Positions 27,213-39,885 of a DNA stretch of 64,000 bases are shown one piece after another (position 1 is the stretch's first letter; each line of letters starts with the position of its first letter). Below the pieces are notes generated by a model, which was not told the origin of the DNA, did no database searches, and saw only the letters and a program-made list of their open reading frames with translations. The stretch comes from Chionoecetes opilio (lineage: Eukaryota > Arthropoda > Malacostraca > Decapoda > Majidae), in contig JACEEZ010007263.1 of NCBI GenBank assembly GCA_016584305.1, positions 35,001 through 99,000 of the forward strand, written 5' to 3'. Position numbers and translations under genes: made by a program.

Positions 27213-27475
27213 AACTGTCGCCGATAGGAATTCTCGCCGACGTCGGCGAGTGCTCCATTTTTCACGTCGGCGAGTGTTCCTATTTCTGGGTTATTTCTAG
27301 TTCTTGATCTTGAGTTAGGTTATGTGGTTAGGTTATGTGGCCAGTTGACCTATGTCCAGTTAGGTTACTGAACGAGCGAGGGCTTTACCAGTGAAAGTCG
27401 CCAAAATTTCCACGTCGGCGAGAGCTCTCGGTTGGCGATTCGACGAGCGTTCCTATATCGGCGACAGTTCCATAA
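27213..27475. repeat. Inverted-repeat block rich in 'gtcggcgag'
   Basis: The left 'actgtcgccgataggaa' matches, inverted, the right 'tatatcggcgacagttcc'. Several 'cacgtcggcgag' copies occur inside. It is probably a short DNA element beside 26723-27206. Confidence 0.5.
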
Positions 27476-28759
27476 ACCCTCTAAACTGCCACATAGGTTA
27501 ATTTTTTGTGTAACGACATCCCGCTCGGTTGAAGACGAAACGATGTATTTAATGCTATGGCTACATATTGCATTAATCTGATAACCATTTCGCGTCAAAA
27601 ATCTATTTTTTGTTTTTTTGTTTTATGACGGGGGTTTATCTCCCTTAAGAAGCCATTTCAAGGGAAAAATACCAGAGTAACTAGAAAATTATCAAAACTA
27701 ATTTGAAGTGATAATTTCTATTTTGAAATATTGTCTCAGATTGGAGAAAATGTAAATTTTTTGTTAGCAATGACGGTGCTGGCTGACGGAAATCTATCTT
27801 CCAAGGCTCAATATACGAGGTGGCCCTGAAGTTCCGATCCCACTAAGAAAAAAAAAAACATGCAATATTCTCAAGATATGTCATATGCATCAAAAATAAA
27901 TAGAAATCAGTCAGAAAACATGGTCTCGTCTTAAAATGAGCGGGACGTCACATAATAATCAGTCATATAAGTTAAAGGCACTTCCAAATTAAAACTAATA
28001 CCACGCATATTCTTGAAATCAACACTTGGAGGTTAGTCATTCCCTCGCCCACAGAAAATGCTAAGCTTTCAAATATATATTTATACATGCATGCCCCGTT
28101 AATGCCATTAACAATAGCTCACATTACACTATGATAAGAGTAACGTTTGATTATCTTGAGAAAACCTCTTACCGTAAAAATACCAAAAAAGTGCCAGGAA
28201 ACTATTAATTTGTAATTATATCCCCTTCTTCTCCTCCCAAAGGCAATGAGCAAGTCTCCAATTTTCTATAGCAAGATCTTCCCATAGTACATGTCTTTCC
28301 CCTTCTTCCCCTTCCAAGGGCACTTTTTGGGAATTACCGGTCTTAATAACCATATAAATTTTCTTCCTAAAATTGAGCTTAGGGTTTACAGTAGAGGCCT
28401 CTTCCATTTGTGCCCAAGTTCCAGGAACCAGTTCTTTCAGTTCAGGGTTGGGTTCAGTTCCTGGTTCTGGGTTCGCGTGTTACAAATGGAACGCAAAAAC
28501 CCCGTTTTTTTTGTTTACAAACAAACTCAGCTGGCGAGGCAAGAGGAAGCGGCGTTTTCTCCTGTCTTGTGTAGGGCTGTGCTCGCAGCATACGATGATT
28601 CTGATGATAAACAGAAATAAATGATGTACCAGCAACATCCACTGCTGGCATCTTTGGCATAAATTACGTGTTACGGTACCGAATTCAGTATAATAGCGAT
28701 AGTTTAATAGCGCCTAGTCAGTGGGTGGGCACTGGTGGAGGAAAGCGGTCCCGCGAGAG
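27476..28759. other. Intergenic DNA, no gene supported
   Basis: 28380-28480 holds repeats of 'ggttcagttcctggttctgg'. 28200-28330 has small inverted motifs ('cttctcctcccaa', 'cttccccttccaagg'). Short frames lack domains. Confidence 0.4.
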
Positions 28760-29100
<341 letters not shown>

Positions 29101-29549
29101 AGGGGGATGGACTTACTCGCCGGCGTACGTAACAATGATGGTGCTAACAGCACTCGTCTGCTTAAACACAAACAAAAAAAATTAAGATGTAACTCAAGCT
29201 GTGATGTGAAGGAATCATATAAGATTAAGATCGCGGGACCGACTTCCCCACCAGTGACCTTGTAGGCAGGTCGACATCTCTCCGAGTCGTGCATGCGGAA
29301 AACCTTCACGATAAGAGAAAAAGGGCCAAGGCGGCCATTAAAGGTTGTATGAACTGAAAAACTCTACTGTCTACGACCTCCAATGTGGGTAGAGAGAAAG
29401 TTCTAGGTTGGCTGAGTCACTACGCGCGCGCCTCGGACCCAGGTTTTCGTGCGCAAGGAAGCCTGAGTTCTTGGGTTCCGTGAACTGGTTCTAAATTCGC
29501 AAAGGAAGAGGCCTTAAATTCCTAGATTTTTGCATAATTATCTAAAAAG

Positions 29550-31167
29550 CAGAGGTGGGCATTTCCGCAATTTAGTCTGACAATTCCGCAACTTGCGGAA
29601 TGGTAATTCGGTTGCGGAATTGGCACAATTACGGATGCCTGAAAAAAATGCGAAATTGCGCATGCGGACCGCCAAATTTGAAACACATCGCGAACTTTGC
29701 GGAATGGGTAATTCGGTTGCGGAATTGCGCATTACATGCCTGAAAAAAATTCAGAATGCGGGTTGCGGACCGCCAAAATTTTGAAAGCAATCGCAATAAT
29801 TGTGAGGTCACCACCTTCAAAGTGGCAAGTGCCCGCGTGAACAAGTTCCCACCAAATATGTGGAAACGACACTGCCAACTGCCAACTTGCCAAGTGTTGA
29901 ACAGTCACTCAGTCAGTGCTTGCTGGAAACTGGGTTGACAGCGTGTACGCTGGCCGTGTTGTGATTAGTTGCAAACTCACATCAGGGGCGTATTTAGGAT
30001 CTTGAAACATTTGGGGCTGTAGTCCCAGCCAAGGGATATCTTCACATTTTTACAGGATAATTTATTATGAGTATAATGATATAATGTGAGACAACTGCGT
30101 CTACAATGGCTCCGGCAATTTGGCTTAGGATAACTTTCGAATCATGAAATTAATAAATTAAGACAATCTCAGTTGGGGTTCAACTTCGTTATATTTGTAT
30201 TTTCATCGTAGGAGTAAAACCCTAAGAAAAAGAGAGCTTTACGTGATGAAGCAGTCCTATAGATTGTATATTCCCAATGCTTTGTTCAATACTGAAATTG
30301 ACCAACTCGGTTGGCAATTACGTCTTTTTTTTTACATCACAAAGGGGTGGCCAAGGAACACAAAATATACTTCGAAAAAAATGCACTTCTGTTAACTCGT
30401 GTCTTCTTGTCCATCTGATGATTCTCTTCTCACCTCTCCAAAAAAGTCTTTTGGTATCTGTCCTCTGTCATTGCACTCCTCAATCTCTGTTCTCTCCTCC
30501 TGTTCTCTTCCTCCTCTCTCAGTCCTGCTCATAAAAAGGATGCCATCAGCATACGCTAAGTAACATATAACCAAATATCTTGTTTTTTACTAAAATTTGA
30601 TGTTGGCCCCAATCAGAGCTTATCTTATTTTTGACGAGAAAATAAATAATAAATAAAAAAAAATAAAAAAAAAGGTATTTGAGATCCGGGACTATTCATA
30701 AGACTTCGGGGCTACTACAGCCCCCAATGCCAGGCCCTAACTACGCCCCTGCAGTCCACATGCTGAACCAGAAGAAGTGGGAGGAGGAGGAGGAGGAGGA
30801 GGAAGAGGAAGATTAGTAGATTACTTAGATGAGTGATACTAGCCAGTAGACTGTGACGTGTAAAAGTAAAGAAAAAACACTAAAAAGAGACAAAGACTTA
30901 ATTGTGAAGGACAAGTAAAAAGTATAGACAGAAACAGAATAGGAATACAGAATATTAAACACCAATAAAGAGTCTAGAGACATTTTGTTTAATTGTAGGT
31001 GTTTTGTTTAATTGTAGGTGTCAAAATTAGTTTGCGAATTGCGAATTGCGATTGCGGAAAAGGCCTATCTGAAAAAAAATGGCGGAATTGCGATTGCGGA
31101 CTGGTGCAGTCGGAATTGCGGAATTGCGATTGCGGAATTGGAAAAAAAATTGCGATGCCCACCTCTG
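29550..31167. mobile_element. Non-autonomous hAT element with 8-bp target duplication
   Basis: Inverted ends 'cagaggtgggcat' (left) and 'atgcccacctctg' (right). Exact 8-bp direct repeats 'ctaaaaag' lie at 29542-29549 and 31168-31175. Subterminal copies of 'gcggaattgcg' are dense at both ends (29580-29780 and 31030-31150). No transposase frame is present. The 8-bp duplication and CAG-starting ends are typical of hAT. Confidence 0.88.
29983..30751. mobile_element. Second inverted-end element nested in the hAT at 29550
   Basis: The left 'caggggcgtatttagg' and right 'ctacgcccctg' (inverted 'caggggcgtagttagg') bound about 770 bp. Similar 'ggggctgtagt' motifs lie inside both ends. No clean target duplication was seen and no transposase. 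Confidence 0.6.
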
Positions 31168-31175
31168 CTAAAAAG

Positions 31176-31529
31176 AAATATGGTACAGAGTAGTAGTTCT
31201 CTTCTGCACATATATACATCATACAGTATATCCTTCCATCCATATACTAGACTTGTGTCCTTCAAACAAGGGGGTAGCCGAGACAAAGCATTGTATACAG
31301 GATTCAGGGAGTGAAACTTTCCCATCTCAGTCCTGTCTACGCCTTGTCTCGTTGTAGGAGGTCAATACAGAGGAGGGGGGGTTCAGCTTCTCGCTCCCTC
31401 ATTTGCAATGTAAAACCCCTACCAAATGCAGGTAATATAATAATAACAATGATAATAATAACAATAATATTTTTATTTTCAACATAAATTATTTATGAAC
31501 TTAACCTATAATATCAACCCCCAAGGACA
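31176..31529. other. Intergenic DNA, no gene seen
   Basis: No recognisable feature apart from AT-rich triplets at 31435-31470. Confidence 0.4.
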
Positions 31530-31551
31530 ACTCCCTCTCTCTCTTCCTCTC

Positions 31552-31582
<31 letters not shown>

Positions 31583-31693
31583 CTCTCTCTCTCTCTTCCT
31601 CTCTTTCTTCTCTCTCTCTCCTTCATTTCCTCTCTCCTCTCTCTATCTCTCTCTCTCTCTCTCTCTCGCTCTTCTCCTCTCTCTCTCTCTCCT

Positions 31694-31746
<53 letters not shown>

Positions 31747-31780
31747 TCTCTCTCTCTTCTCTCTCCTCTCTCCTCTCATT
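31530..31780. repeat. Imperfect (CT)n tract
   Basis: CT units with TTC and CGT interruptions. Confidence 0.95.
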
Positions 31781-31805
31781 TTAACAGACTTATATTAATA
31801 ATATT

Positions 31806-31810
<5 letters not shown>

Positions 31811-31873
<63 letters not shown>

Positions 31874-31935
31874 GTGTGTGTGTATGTGTGTATGAGTGCA
31901 TGTGTGTGATGTTGTGTGTGTGTGTGTGTGTGTGT
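31811..31935. repeat. (TG)n with TATG variants
   Basis: TG repeat interrupted by 'atgtatgtatgtag'. It is followed at 31970-32040 by repeated 'gaatgc'. Confidence 0.93.
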
Positions 31936-32168
31936 ATTAGTGATGGACCGAATGTCATTTTCCGTATTCGTGAATGCGAATGCGAATGCGAATGCGAATA
32001 TTTGGTTTTGATATTTGCGAATGCGAATGCGAATATTACATAACATTTCATTTAATACGCAATTTTTTTATAACATACAGGTAACTGAAATATTATTAAC
32101 TAGCCAAAAAAGTCCGCCCGGAGGTCTGCTTTGCGGCTAGTTCCTTATGTTGTCTTGTCTTATGTCTT

Positions 32169-32480
32169 CGTGTTGGTGATAGAGAAGGGGGGGAAACGGG
32201 GGAGGGGGTTGTAGTAAAGAAGGGGGTGTAGGTAGGGCAACGGGGGGGGAGGAGGGTTGGGGATGGAGAAGGCGTTGTGGTGTTGGTGGGGATATGTGTG
32301 GTTACAAGGGGGTGGGTGGCATCTCCACGTGTTAATTAAAGCTCCCTTCACACATAGGGAGTAGGGGGGAGGAAGTAGGGGGAGGGTGGTGTCGCCATGA
32401 GGTGAGGGAGGAGGGGGTAGGTAGTCGAGGGTGGGTGGAGGTGAATGAGAAGGGGGGGAGAAGGCGGAAGAGGGTGCCAA
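32169..32480. repeat. G-rich block, copy A
   Basis: Shares 'ggtgatagagaaggggg', 'ggttggggatggagaaggcg' and 'tatgtgtggttacaaggggg' in the same order with 32849-33245. Many runs of four or more G are present. Confidence 0.85.
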
Positions 32481-32848
32481 AAGGGGGTGAGGTAGGATTA
32501 AAGGCCCCCGTCACACATTCCATAATCGAACCACGATAGCGCCACCAATTTGATTATTGACGCTATCGTGAAATTTGACCACGATAAACGCAGACCACGA
32601 TAGGCTCACAACAATGTCACGCTGCCTGTACGTATGTGTCATGATGGTCGTAAGATGGTCACGATGGAGTCATGACAGCTGTAAGACTACATCACGAATG
32701 GAAAATCAACGGTCATTTTGTCGTCACGATAGAGCTACGATAACCACGACTGTGCCATGAAGGTGCCACGATAGCGTCAAGAGTGGGTGGATGTTGCCAT
32801 GGTAATGAAGAAGGAAGATAAAGATGGGAGAAACCCGGGTTGGGTACG

Positions 32849-33245
32849 TGTTGGTGATAGAGAAGGGGGGAAACGGGGGGGGGGGTTTTGTAATAAAGAA
32901 GGGGGTGTTGGTGGGGAAACGGGGGGGAGGAGGGTTGGGGATGGAGAAGGCGTTGTGGTGTTGGTGGGGATATGTGTGGTTACAAGGGGGTGGGGGGCAT
33001 CTTCACGTGTTTAGGGAGTAGGGGGGCAGGAAGTAGGGGGAGGGTGGTGTCACCGCGTGATGGGAGTAGGGGGTAGGGAGACGAGGGGGGGTGTCACCGC
33101 GTGGTGAGGGAGTATGGGGGTAGAGAGACGAGGGGGGGTGTCACCATGAGGTGAGGGAGGAGGGGGTAGGTAGTGGAGGGTGGGTGGAGGTGAATGAGAA
33201 AGGGGGGGAAGGCGGAAGGGGGTGGGACAAAGGGGGGGAAGGTAG
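32849..33245. repeat. G-rich block, copy B
   Basis: Second copy of the 32169-32480 block, with an extra internal expansion of 'gtgtcaccgcgtg' units at 33045-33145. Confidence 0.85.
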
Positions 33246-33980
33246 GGATGACAGCGCGCGTAACGGTTTCTTATCGTCACGATAGACATAAGACGATCAC
33301 GATAGTGTCACGAAGCTGCTACATAGATAACGATAGCGTCACGATAGACTTACGATAGCGCTGCGTTGGGTACAAACATCGGGGAGCTTCCCGATTTTTT
33401 AGTGCACGCACTAACTTTTCGTGGTCTCGGCAGAGCGCGTCACGAGCGTCACGATCAGGGTTGGATCAAATACTGACTTTTTACAATTGAAATACAAATA
33501 CAAATACTTTCGTTTGGGATTCCAAAAATACAAATACAAATACAAATACTTTTCTTCCTAAATCTAAAAATACAAATGCAAATACAAATACTTTTCTTCC
33601 TAAATCTACAAATACAAATACAAATACTTTCGTTTGGGATTCCAAAAATAAAAATAAAAATAAAAATACTTTTCTTCCTAAATCTAAAAATACAAATACA
33701 AATACAAATACTTTTCTTCCTAAATCTAAAAATACAAATACAAATACAAATACTTTTCTTCCTAAATCTACAAATACAAATACAAATACAAATACTTTTC
33801 TTCCTAAATCTACAAATACAAATACAAATACAATCACTGGTTCAGAAAATAAAAATAAAAATACAAGTACTCATACTTCAGATTTCATAGCTACTAATAA
33901 AAAATACTCCTGAAAATATGCAAAAAATAAAAAATTGTTCACACAAGTTTATATCTGCATTCTACATATCATAATTGCAT

Positions 33981-35995
33981 TTAATCATCATTAATGCCCG
34001 AAGGTTTCCGGCCGAGTTTTGCTCGCTCAGGAGTGTAAAAATTACCGGCCTTACTAAATACTCTTTCGATGGTGCCGACGTTGCACAGCACCCTAGAATA
34101 TTTTTGGCAAAAGGCTTCAAATGTTGAAGCTCTTGTTTTCACGCCAGTACTTCAGCGGGTTGATATCAAAACCCAGAACACCTTCTTCTAGGTACGACTC
34201 AAGTTCTGCCTTTACCACTGTAATGTCCCCTTGTTGATGCACTCACATTTATTTCCCCAGCTGGTGGCATGTAGGCAAAAACCGAGGGCGTTTGCACTCA
34301 TTCCAGCCTTGTCTTGATTGGTGCTTGTGGTGACGAAAGGCTCCCTCTCTTAAATTGTGTTTCTTCAAAGACGACTGAGTTGACTCTGAAATAATTAGGT
34401 CCACAATCTTAGAAATTTTTTCCTTTTTTTTTTCCTCACATGGCAGCCATGCCAACTTAAACCTGGGTCCATGACAGCTGCGGCAATGACATCAGTCGTC
34501 TCAAGAACGAATGCAACCTCTTTTGATAGAAGACTGTAGTGCATTAGCCAAGTTTAAGCAGTAGATTGGTTTACTTTCCGTGAATAGTTTGAGGCTGTGC
34601 TCAAGGCCAAATACAACTGGTGCAACGCAAAAAAGTGTCACCATGTTTTCTCCTTCCACTTCCGACATCGCCTCTTGGAACGGTTCCAAAACTTGTATCA
34701 CTTCTTTTAGCATTGCTATTTCCATTCCTTTCAATTCTTCTACGGTCTTGTGCGATCCTAGGAGACGAATAGCTGAGTTGACCCCATTAACGTCTTTGAG
34801 AACTGACTTAAGCATAGTCAGTTGAGAGTTTCCATCTAGTAGCGTTGGCAGCCTGCAGTGAAACCCCAATCTTTTCCAAGAACGGTTGCTGCCACAGTAG
34901 ATCGACGTATTGCAGCTACAATACTACAGCACTTGTGTATCACAGTTGCAATTGCGCTGTTTCTGACACAGGATCATTGAAGGCATCTCGTATGCAGAGT
35001 TGTTGTGTGTGTGCAAAGCAACTGGACCGATCCGGTGGAAGAAGGGCAAGGACCTCATTCAGATCAAGTTCTTCTTCCAAAATATCAAGGTTATCGGTGT
35101 CTCCATTTTTTATCGATACTTCATTCCTCACTTCATTTCCATATAATCCTGGTAGACAGACATCAATGCTCTCACCATAGACGAAGCATTGTCTGCAACC
35201 ACCTTCCTCACCTTGCCACGAATTCCGAATTTAGTGACTATATCCTCATATGCTGTAGCAATGTTCACAGCTGTGTGTCGTTCTACAAACTGATCGCAAG
35301 CAATGACACGCGATTTTAGCTCCCCTGATGAGTTGATGAAGTGTACAGTGACAGCAAGAACGATATCATTTTCCGATTCGTCCAGAGGTCCAATGTCGGT
35401 AAATAAGACTGAGGTTTTCAAATTCTGTCATCAATTGCGACTTAATGTCTTTCGCTCTCTGCAGAAGTAAACTGCTTCTAAGTGTGGTTCTGCTTGGAAA
35501 CACGAAGGGGTGGTTCTGCTTCGTGTAGAAGAGCTCTAAAGTCTTCCTTTCCACAATACTCCAAGGCAGTTGGTCACATGCAATGGAGTCTAAGAGTTTC
35601 TTTACCATAGCCCGTTGTTTGATGTGATTAGTGTTAAATTTGTTCTCTTGTGGATGCTTGGTTTTGAAGAACGAGGTCATTTTGTGCTGTGAATGTGATC
35701 CACAGCTCTCACGCTTCTTCTTTTCCTCTGCTGCTCTCAATGTCTCATATTCAGCATACTGAACTTTGTGAACTCTTCTGAGGTGGATAACTAGGTTAGA
35801 TGTTGCCTTAGTTGATGCCGAATACGACTTTTTGCACTGCAAACAGTCCGCTATAAGATTCATGTCAGTAGACTTGACATTGACAGAATAAAACTTTGCC
35901 AGTGTAGCTGATAGTTGAGGCAATTGTACGTCCTCCCAGGCCTCCTCATCCCCGATTGAAGGGCCATCTGGTGTATCAATGTCTTTGTTATCCAT
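33981..35995 (-). pseudogene. hAT transposase with BED zinc finger (ZBED-like), frameshifted
   Basis: A DDE-type transposase that would bind and move the enclosing element. It begins at an ATG at 35995 directly after an acceptor-like 'tttgcag'. In order: a BED finger with C-x2-C and H-x4-H (LIADCLQCKK near 35860, HLRRVH near 35775), a hAT core with the 'TDIGPLDESE' and 'VVADNASSMV' segments near 35390 and 35180, a 'CFAHTQQLCIRDAF' segment near 35000, and a C-terminal dimerisation part ending SKAGNFYTPERAKLGRKPSG near 34010. Frameshifts near 35400, 35130 and 34850 and further breaks below 34500 make it a pseudogene, although many domains remain readable. Confidence 0.85.
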
Positions 35996-36090
35996 CTGCA
36001 AAGAGAAAAAATGAGAAGTGAGAATCAATTTAATTTCACTTAGTTCTTCTTCTTCTTCTTTTTCTTCTTCTTACTATTATTATTATTATT

Positions 36091-36142
<52 letters not shown>

Positions 36143-37167
36143 GGTGTTATACACCAGTGAGTTTTAATGTTGATATTTTTTTTATATGAAGATAAGTGGA
36201 GCTTTACTATATTCATTGACTAAAAGATGGTTTTTCAACCTTTTTCACCCACGTACCCTTTGAACATTCTTAGCGTTATCCATATACCCCCTCCTTCCCC
36301 TTTGTGATTATAATAATATTAATAAAAAAACAAAAAAAACATTCAGTTACGTATATTTGTAGGTAGTGAAAAATAGCATAAAACAACATAATTTCACTCC
36401 ACACATCACTACACCAGACCCTACCATGCATCACACCAAAGTATAAAACAACATAATTTCACTCCACACATCACTACACCCTACTCCCACAAACACTTGG
36501 AAGTGCGTGCCCCCTGATAAACAAAGATTTTTTTTCTCTCTATCGCAGGAATAGATGTAGTGCCTAATGATAATGTTCTGCTTTATAATTACCTTATTTT
36601 AAAATAAGTAATTGTGAAATATTTTTTCCCCACGGCGGTGGCTGGGGTCAAAGTCAAGAAACACCTCCAACATACCTAGGTTCCGTGTCATTAGTTAGAC
36701 TCATTACTGACTGAGCCACCTAACAAATTACATTTTGCTACAGGGTTCAGTCAGCGTGGTCTCATAATGAGCCTGACGGCAGTACATTAGCATATTCCTT
36801 TTCCAAACACCATGTACAGTAAGTGTGAAAAAAAAAAAAACTAATTCCATGCAGAAAATACTTTATGGTAAAAATCATTAATTAATAAATGAATAAAAAA
36901 TCTGTGTGGCGGCAGTAATTGAAAATTAGAATTGGAAAGAGAATGAACACACACACACAAACATTACCTCTAGTATGGCACAATTGAGGTATTGTAGGTC
37001 GTCCTCCCCTCTTCGCTACAGCTTCAGCTTGTCATGCTGTCAATAAACTTAAAGTACATACTCGCGCCACAGCGACAGCAAGTGTGACTGGAAGTGGGAC
37101 AGGAATGGTACTCGTACGCGACGTGTACGTGACCCGTCATAGTTTCGTAAATCATGGTTGTTGTTCT

Positions 37168-37194
37168 CACTCACTCACTCACTCACTCACTCAC

Positions 37195-37267
<73 letters not shown>

Positions 37268-37269
37268 CC

Positions 37270-37310
<41 letters not shown>
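37168..37310. repeat. (ACTC)n, (CT)n, then (TG)n
   Basis: Compound microsatellite inside the hAT element. Confidence 0.95.
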
Positions 37311-37599
37311 TCAAATGATTTTGACTCGAAATATCAAATATAAATACAAATACAAAATACTTTTTTTCTGGGTGCCATGATACAAATACAAATACAAAAT
37401 ACTTTTTTATCTGGATGCTAAAATACAAATACAAATACAAATACATTAAAATTGTATTTAAATACAGTTCAAATACAAATACAATTGTATTTGATCCACC
37501 CCTGGTCACGATCAGTCACGATGGACCCATAACCAGGAGCATGACGGCGCTGCGCATTGCATTGGTGGCGCGTTCGTGGTTCGATTATGGAATGTGTGA

Positions 37600-38094
37600 A
37601 GTGAATGTGTGTGTGAATCTTAACAAAATAGTAAAAATAACCCCAAACCTTACTAACACGTTGACGCGCTGGTTCGTTCCCATCATAAACAAAACTCATA
37701 ACATTTCATAATAATCATCCTTACCTTACATACACAGTTTTCGAATATTTAACAATTCCTAGAAATACTCTCTACTCACATAACTCCTTTTTTTGTTTGA
37801 CGATCTTCTTAACAGTGAAAAGAAATAGTTAGAAGAGAAAATATCATGTAGGTAGATGTCCATATCCCCTTTATTTATACTGGTTTTGCTGATTCACTTC
37901 CCTCCGCCAAACCCTTTTTAGTTTATCCTTTGCCTGTGAGGAGTGAAGGGAAGCGGGTGTGATAGTGGTGGTAATGTTTGTGTGTCTTGTCTGTTGCCGC
38001 ACTCACAGTTTTGTTCTCGTTCCCATGACACGCTTGTGTGTGTAATCACCCTTGACTAGAAGCCGAGAGGAATGGGGACGCGTTTGTTTGGTTG
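37600..38094. other. Intergenic DNA, no gene seen
   Basis: No feature recognised. Confidence 0.4.
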
Positions 38095-38158
38095 TTGTAG
38101 TAGTAGTAGTAGTAGTAGTAGTAGGAGTGGTAGTAGTGGTTCTAGTAGTAGTAGTAGT

Positions 38159-38195
<37 letters not shown>

Positions 38196-38250
38196 TAGTA
38201 GTAGTAGTAGTAGTAGGAGTGGTAGTAGTGGTTCTAGTAGTAGTAGTAGT

Positions 38251-38290
<40 letters not shown>

Positions 38291-38335
38291 TAGTGGTTCT
38301 AGTAGTAGTAGTAGTAGGAGTGGTAGTAGTGGTTC

Positions 38336-38395
<60 letters not shown>

Positions 38396-38407
38396 CAGCA
38401 GTAGTAG
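38095..38407. repeat. (TAG)n with internal higher-order duplication
   Basis: TAG triplets interrupted by a repeated 'gtggtagtagtggttctag' segment. Confidence 0.95.
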
Positions 38408-38670
<263 letters not shown>

Positions 38671-39589
38671 GACTTGGATAGTGGGATTAGCAGTGATATC
38701 AGCAAGTTTGCTGATGATACTAAGTTAGGTAGGATTATTGGATCACAGTCTGACGTAAACATATTGCAGGGAGACTTAGATAAACTTAACGAGTGGGTAG
38801 TCAGTGGCAGATGGAATTTAATATTGATAAATGCAGCGTTATGAATGTTTGTAGAAAAAACCCTGATAATAGATACACCATAAGCAATGTATCGCTGAAA
38901 AGATCAGAAGGTGAAAAAGATCTTGGAGTGAGGGTGAGCCCAGGCCTCCGACCTAGGAAACAATGTATTGAGGCTAGAAATAGAGCTAATAGAGTATTAG
39001 GATTCATTACCAGAAGTGTTAAAAGTAGAAGTGCAGAAGTTATTCTAAAGCTTTATCTGGCTCTAGTCAGACCTCACCTAGACTATGCGGTTCAGTTTTG
39101 GTCTCCATATTACAGGATGGATATAGTGTTGTTAGAAAAAGTGCAGAGAAGAATGACAAAATGATACAAGGGATGCGTAACTTTAGTTATGAAAGGAGAT
39201 TGAAGTTATTAAAATTACACTCACTCGAGAGACGCAGAGTAAGGGTGATCTGATAGAAGTTTTTAAGTGGATAAAGGGATTTAATAAAGGAGAGGTAGGA
39301 AAAGTTCTTACGGCTTTTAACCAGGGTAGAACAAGAAGTAACGGATTCAAGCTGGAAAAGCATAGATTTAGAAAGGAAATAGGCAAAAACTGGTTCACAA
39401 AAAGGGTGGTGAATGAATGGAATGGTCGCAGTAGACAGGTAGTTAGTGCGGAGTCATTGGGGAGCTTTAAAGGGGAGCTGGATAGGTTCATGGGTGGGGA
39501 TGAAAGGTGGATGTAGGTAGTGTTAGGTGACAGGAACTACCACGTGTAGGCCTCGCGGCCTCTTGTAGCTTCCTTATTTTCTTATGTTC

Positions 39590-39592
<3 letters not shown>
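38671..39592 (+). pseudogene. 5'-truncated CR1-like LINE in a (GA)n tract
   Basis: C-terminal part of a non-LTR reverse transcriptase. Seen: FADDTKLGRII (catalytic pair) near 38710, the WQMEFNIDKC region near 38805 after a frameshift, EKDLGVRVSP, VRPHLDYAVQFWSPYY near 39075, and a frame change near 39160. It then runs to the 3' end with 'gtgcggagtcattggggag' and tail 'cggcctcttgtagcttcc' plus 'ttcttatgttcttatg'. The 8-bp 3' repeat resembles those of CR1 elements. AG repeat lies on both sides. At least two frame breaks make it inactive. Confidence 0.85.

Positions 39593-39652
<60 letters not shown>
39593..39652. repeat. (AG)n microsatellite
   Basis: About 30 AG units directly after the LINE 3' tail. 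Confidence 0.96.
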
Positions 39653-39654
<2 letters not shown>

Positions 39655-39803
39655 GGGAGGGGTATCGCATGATGATTATCTTACCAGTAATGAGTTACTA
39701 ACACTCTGTAATGGTATAAATATCAAGTAAAGAACTATTTTAATCCTTATAACAGCAATAAGACTAGATTTTGACCCACAATAATTTAGAGACTTACAAG
39801 ACC

Positions 39804-39874
39804 GCGCCGCTGGTGTAGTGGTATCATGCAAGATTCCCATTCTTGCGACCCGGGTTCGATTCCCGGGCGGCGCA
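39804..39874 (+). tRNA. tRNA-Gly (CCC)
   Basis: 71-nt cloverleaf with a perfect 7-bp acceptor (gcgccgc/gcggcgc) and discriminator A. The anticodon stem is caaga/tcttg with loop ttcccat, so the anticodon is CCC at 39836-39838. The T arm carries ggttcgattcc. As far as I can judge it is essentially identical to animal tRNA-Gly-CCC. No intron. A T5 Pol III terminator follows at 39881. Unlike the SINE heads in this window, it has a full acceptor stem and no attached body. Confidence 0.97.
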
Positions 39875-39880
39875 CGTACC

Positions 39881-39885
39881 TTTTT
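39881..39885 (+). terminator. Pol III terminator of tRNA-Gly
   Basis: TTTTT seven bases after the mature 3' end. Confidence 0.85.

Larger units (their letters stand above)
33456..37504. mobile_element. hAT DNA transposon, 4049 bp, with both ends
   Basis: Inverted ends 'cagggttggatcaaatac' (left) and 'gtatttgatccacccctg' (right). The 8-bp target duplication 'gtcacgat' lies at 33448-33455 and 37505-37512. Subterminal arrays of 'aaatacaaatac' (33485-33860 and 37335-37480) are probable transposase-binding repeats. The interior holds a decayed transposase gene on the minus strand. Confidence 0.9.
32511..37599. mobile_element. Older inverted-repeat element carrying the hAT insertion
   Basis: 'tcacacattccataatcgaa' and on to 32549 matches, inverted, 37561-37599 with few differences over about 39 bp. 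The interior outside the hAT is rich in 'cacgatag' motifs (32520-32775 and 33270-33455). The hAT target site 'gtcacgat' is one of these motifs. No transposase assignable to this outer element was found. Confidence 0.6.
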
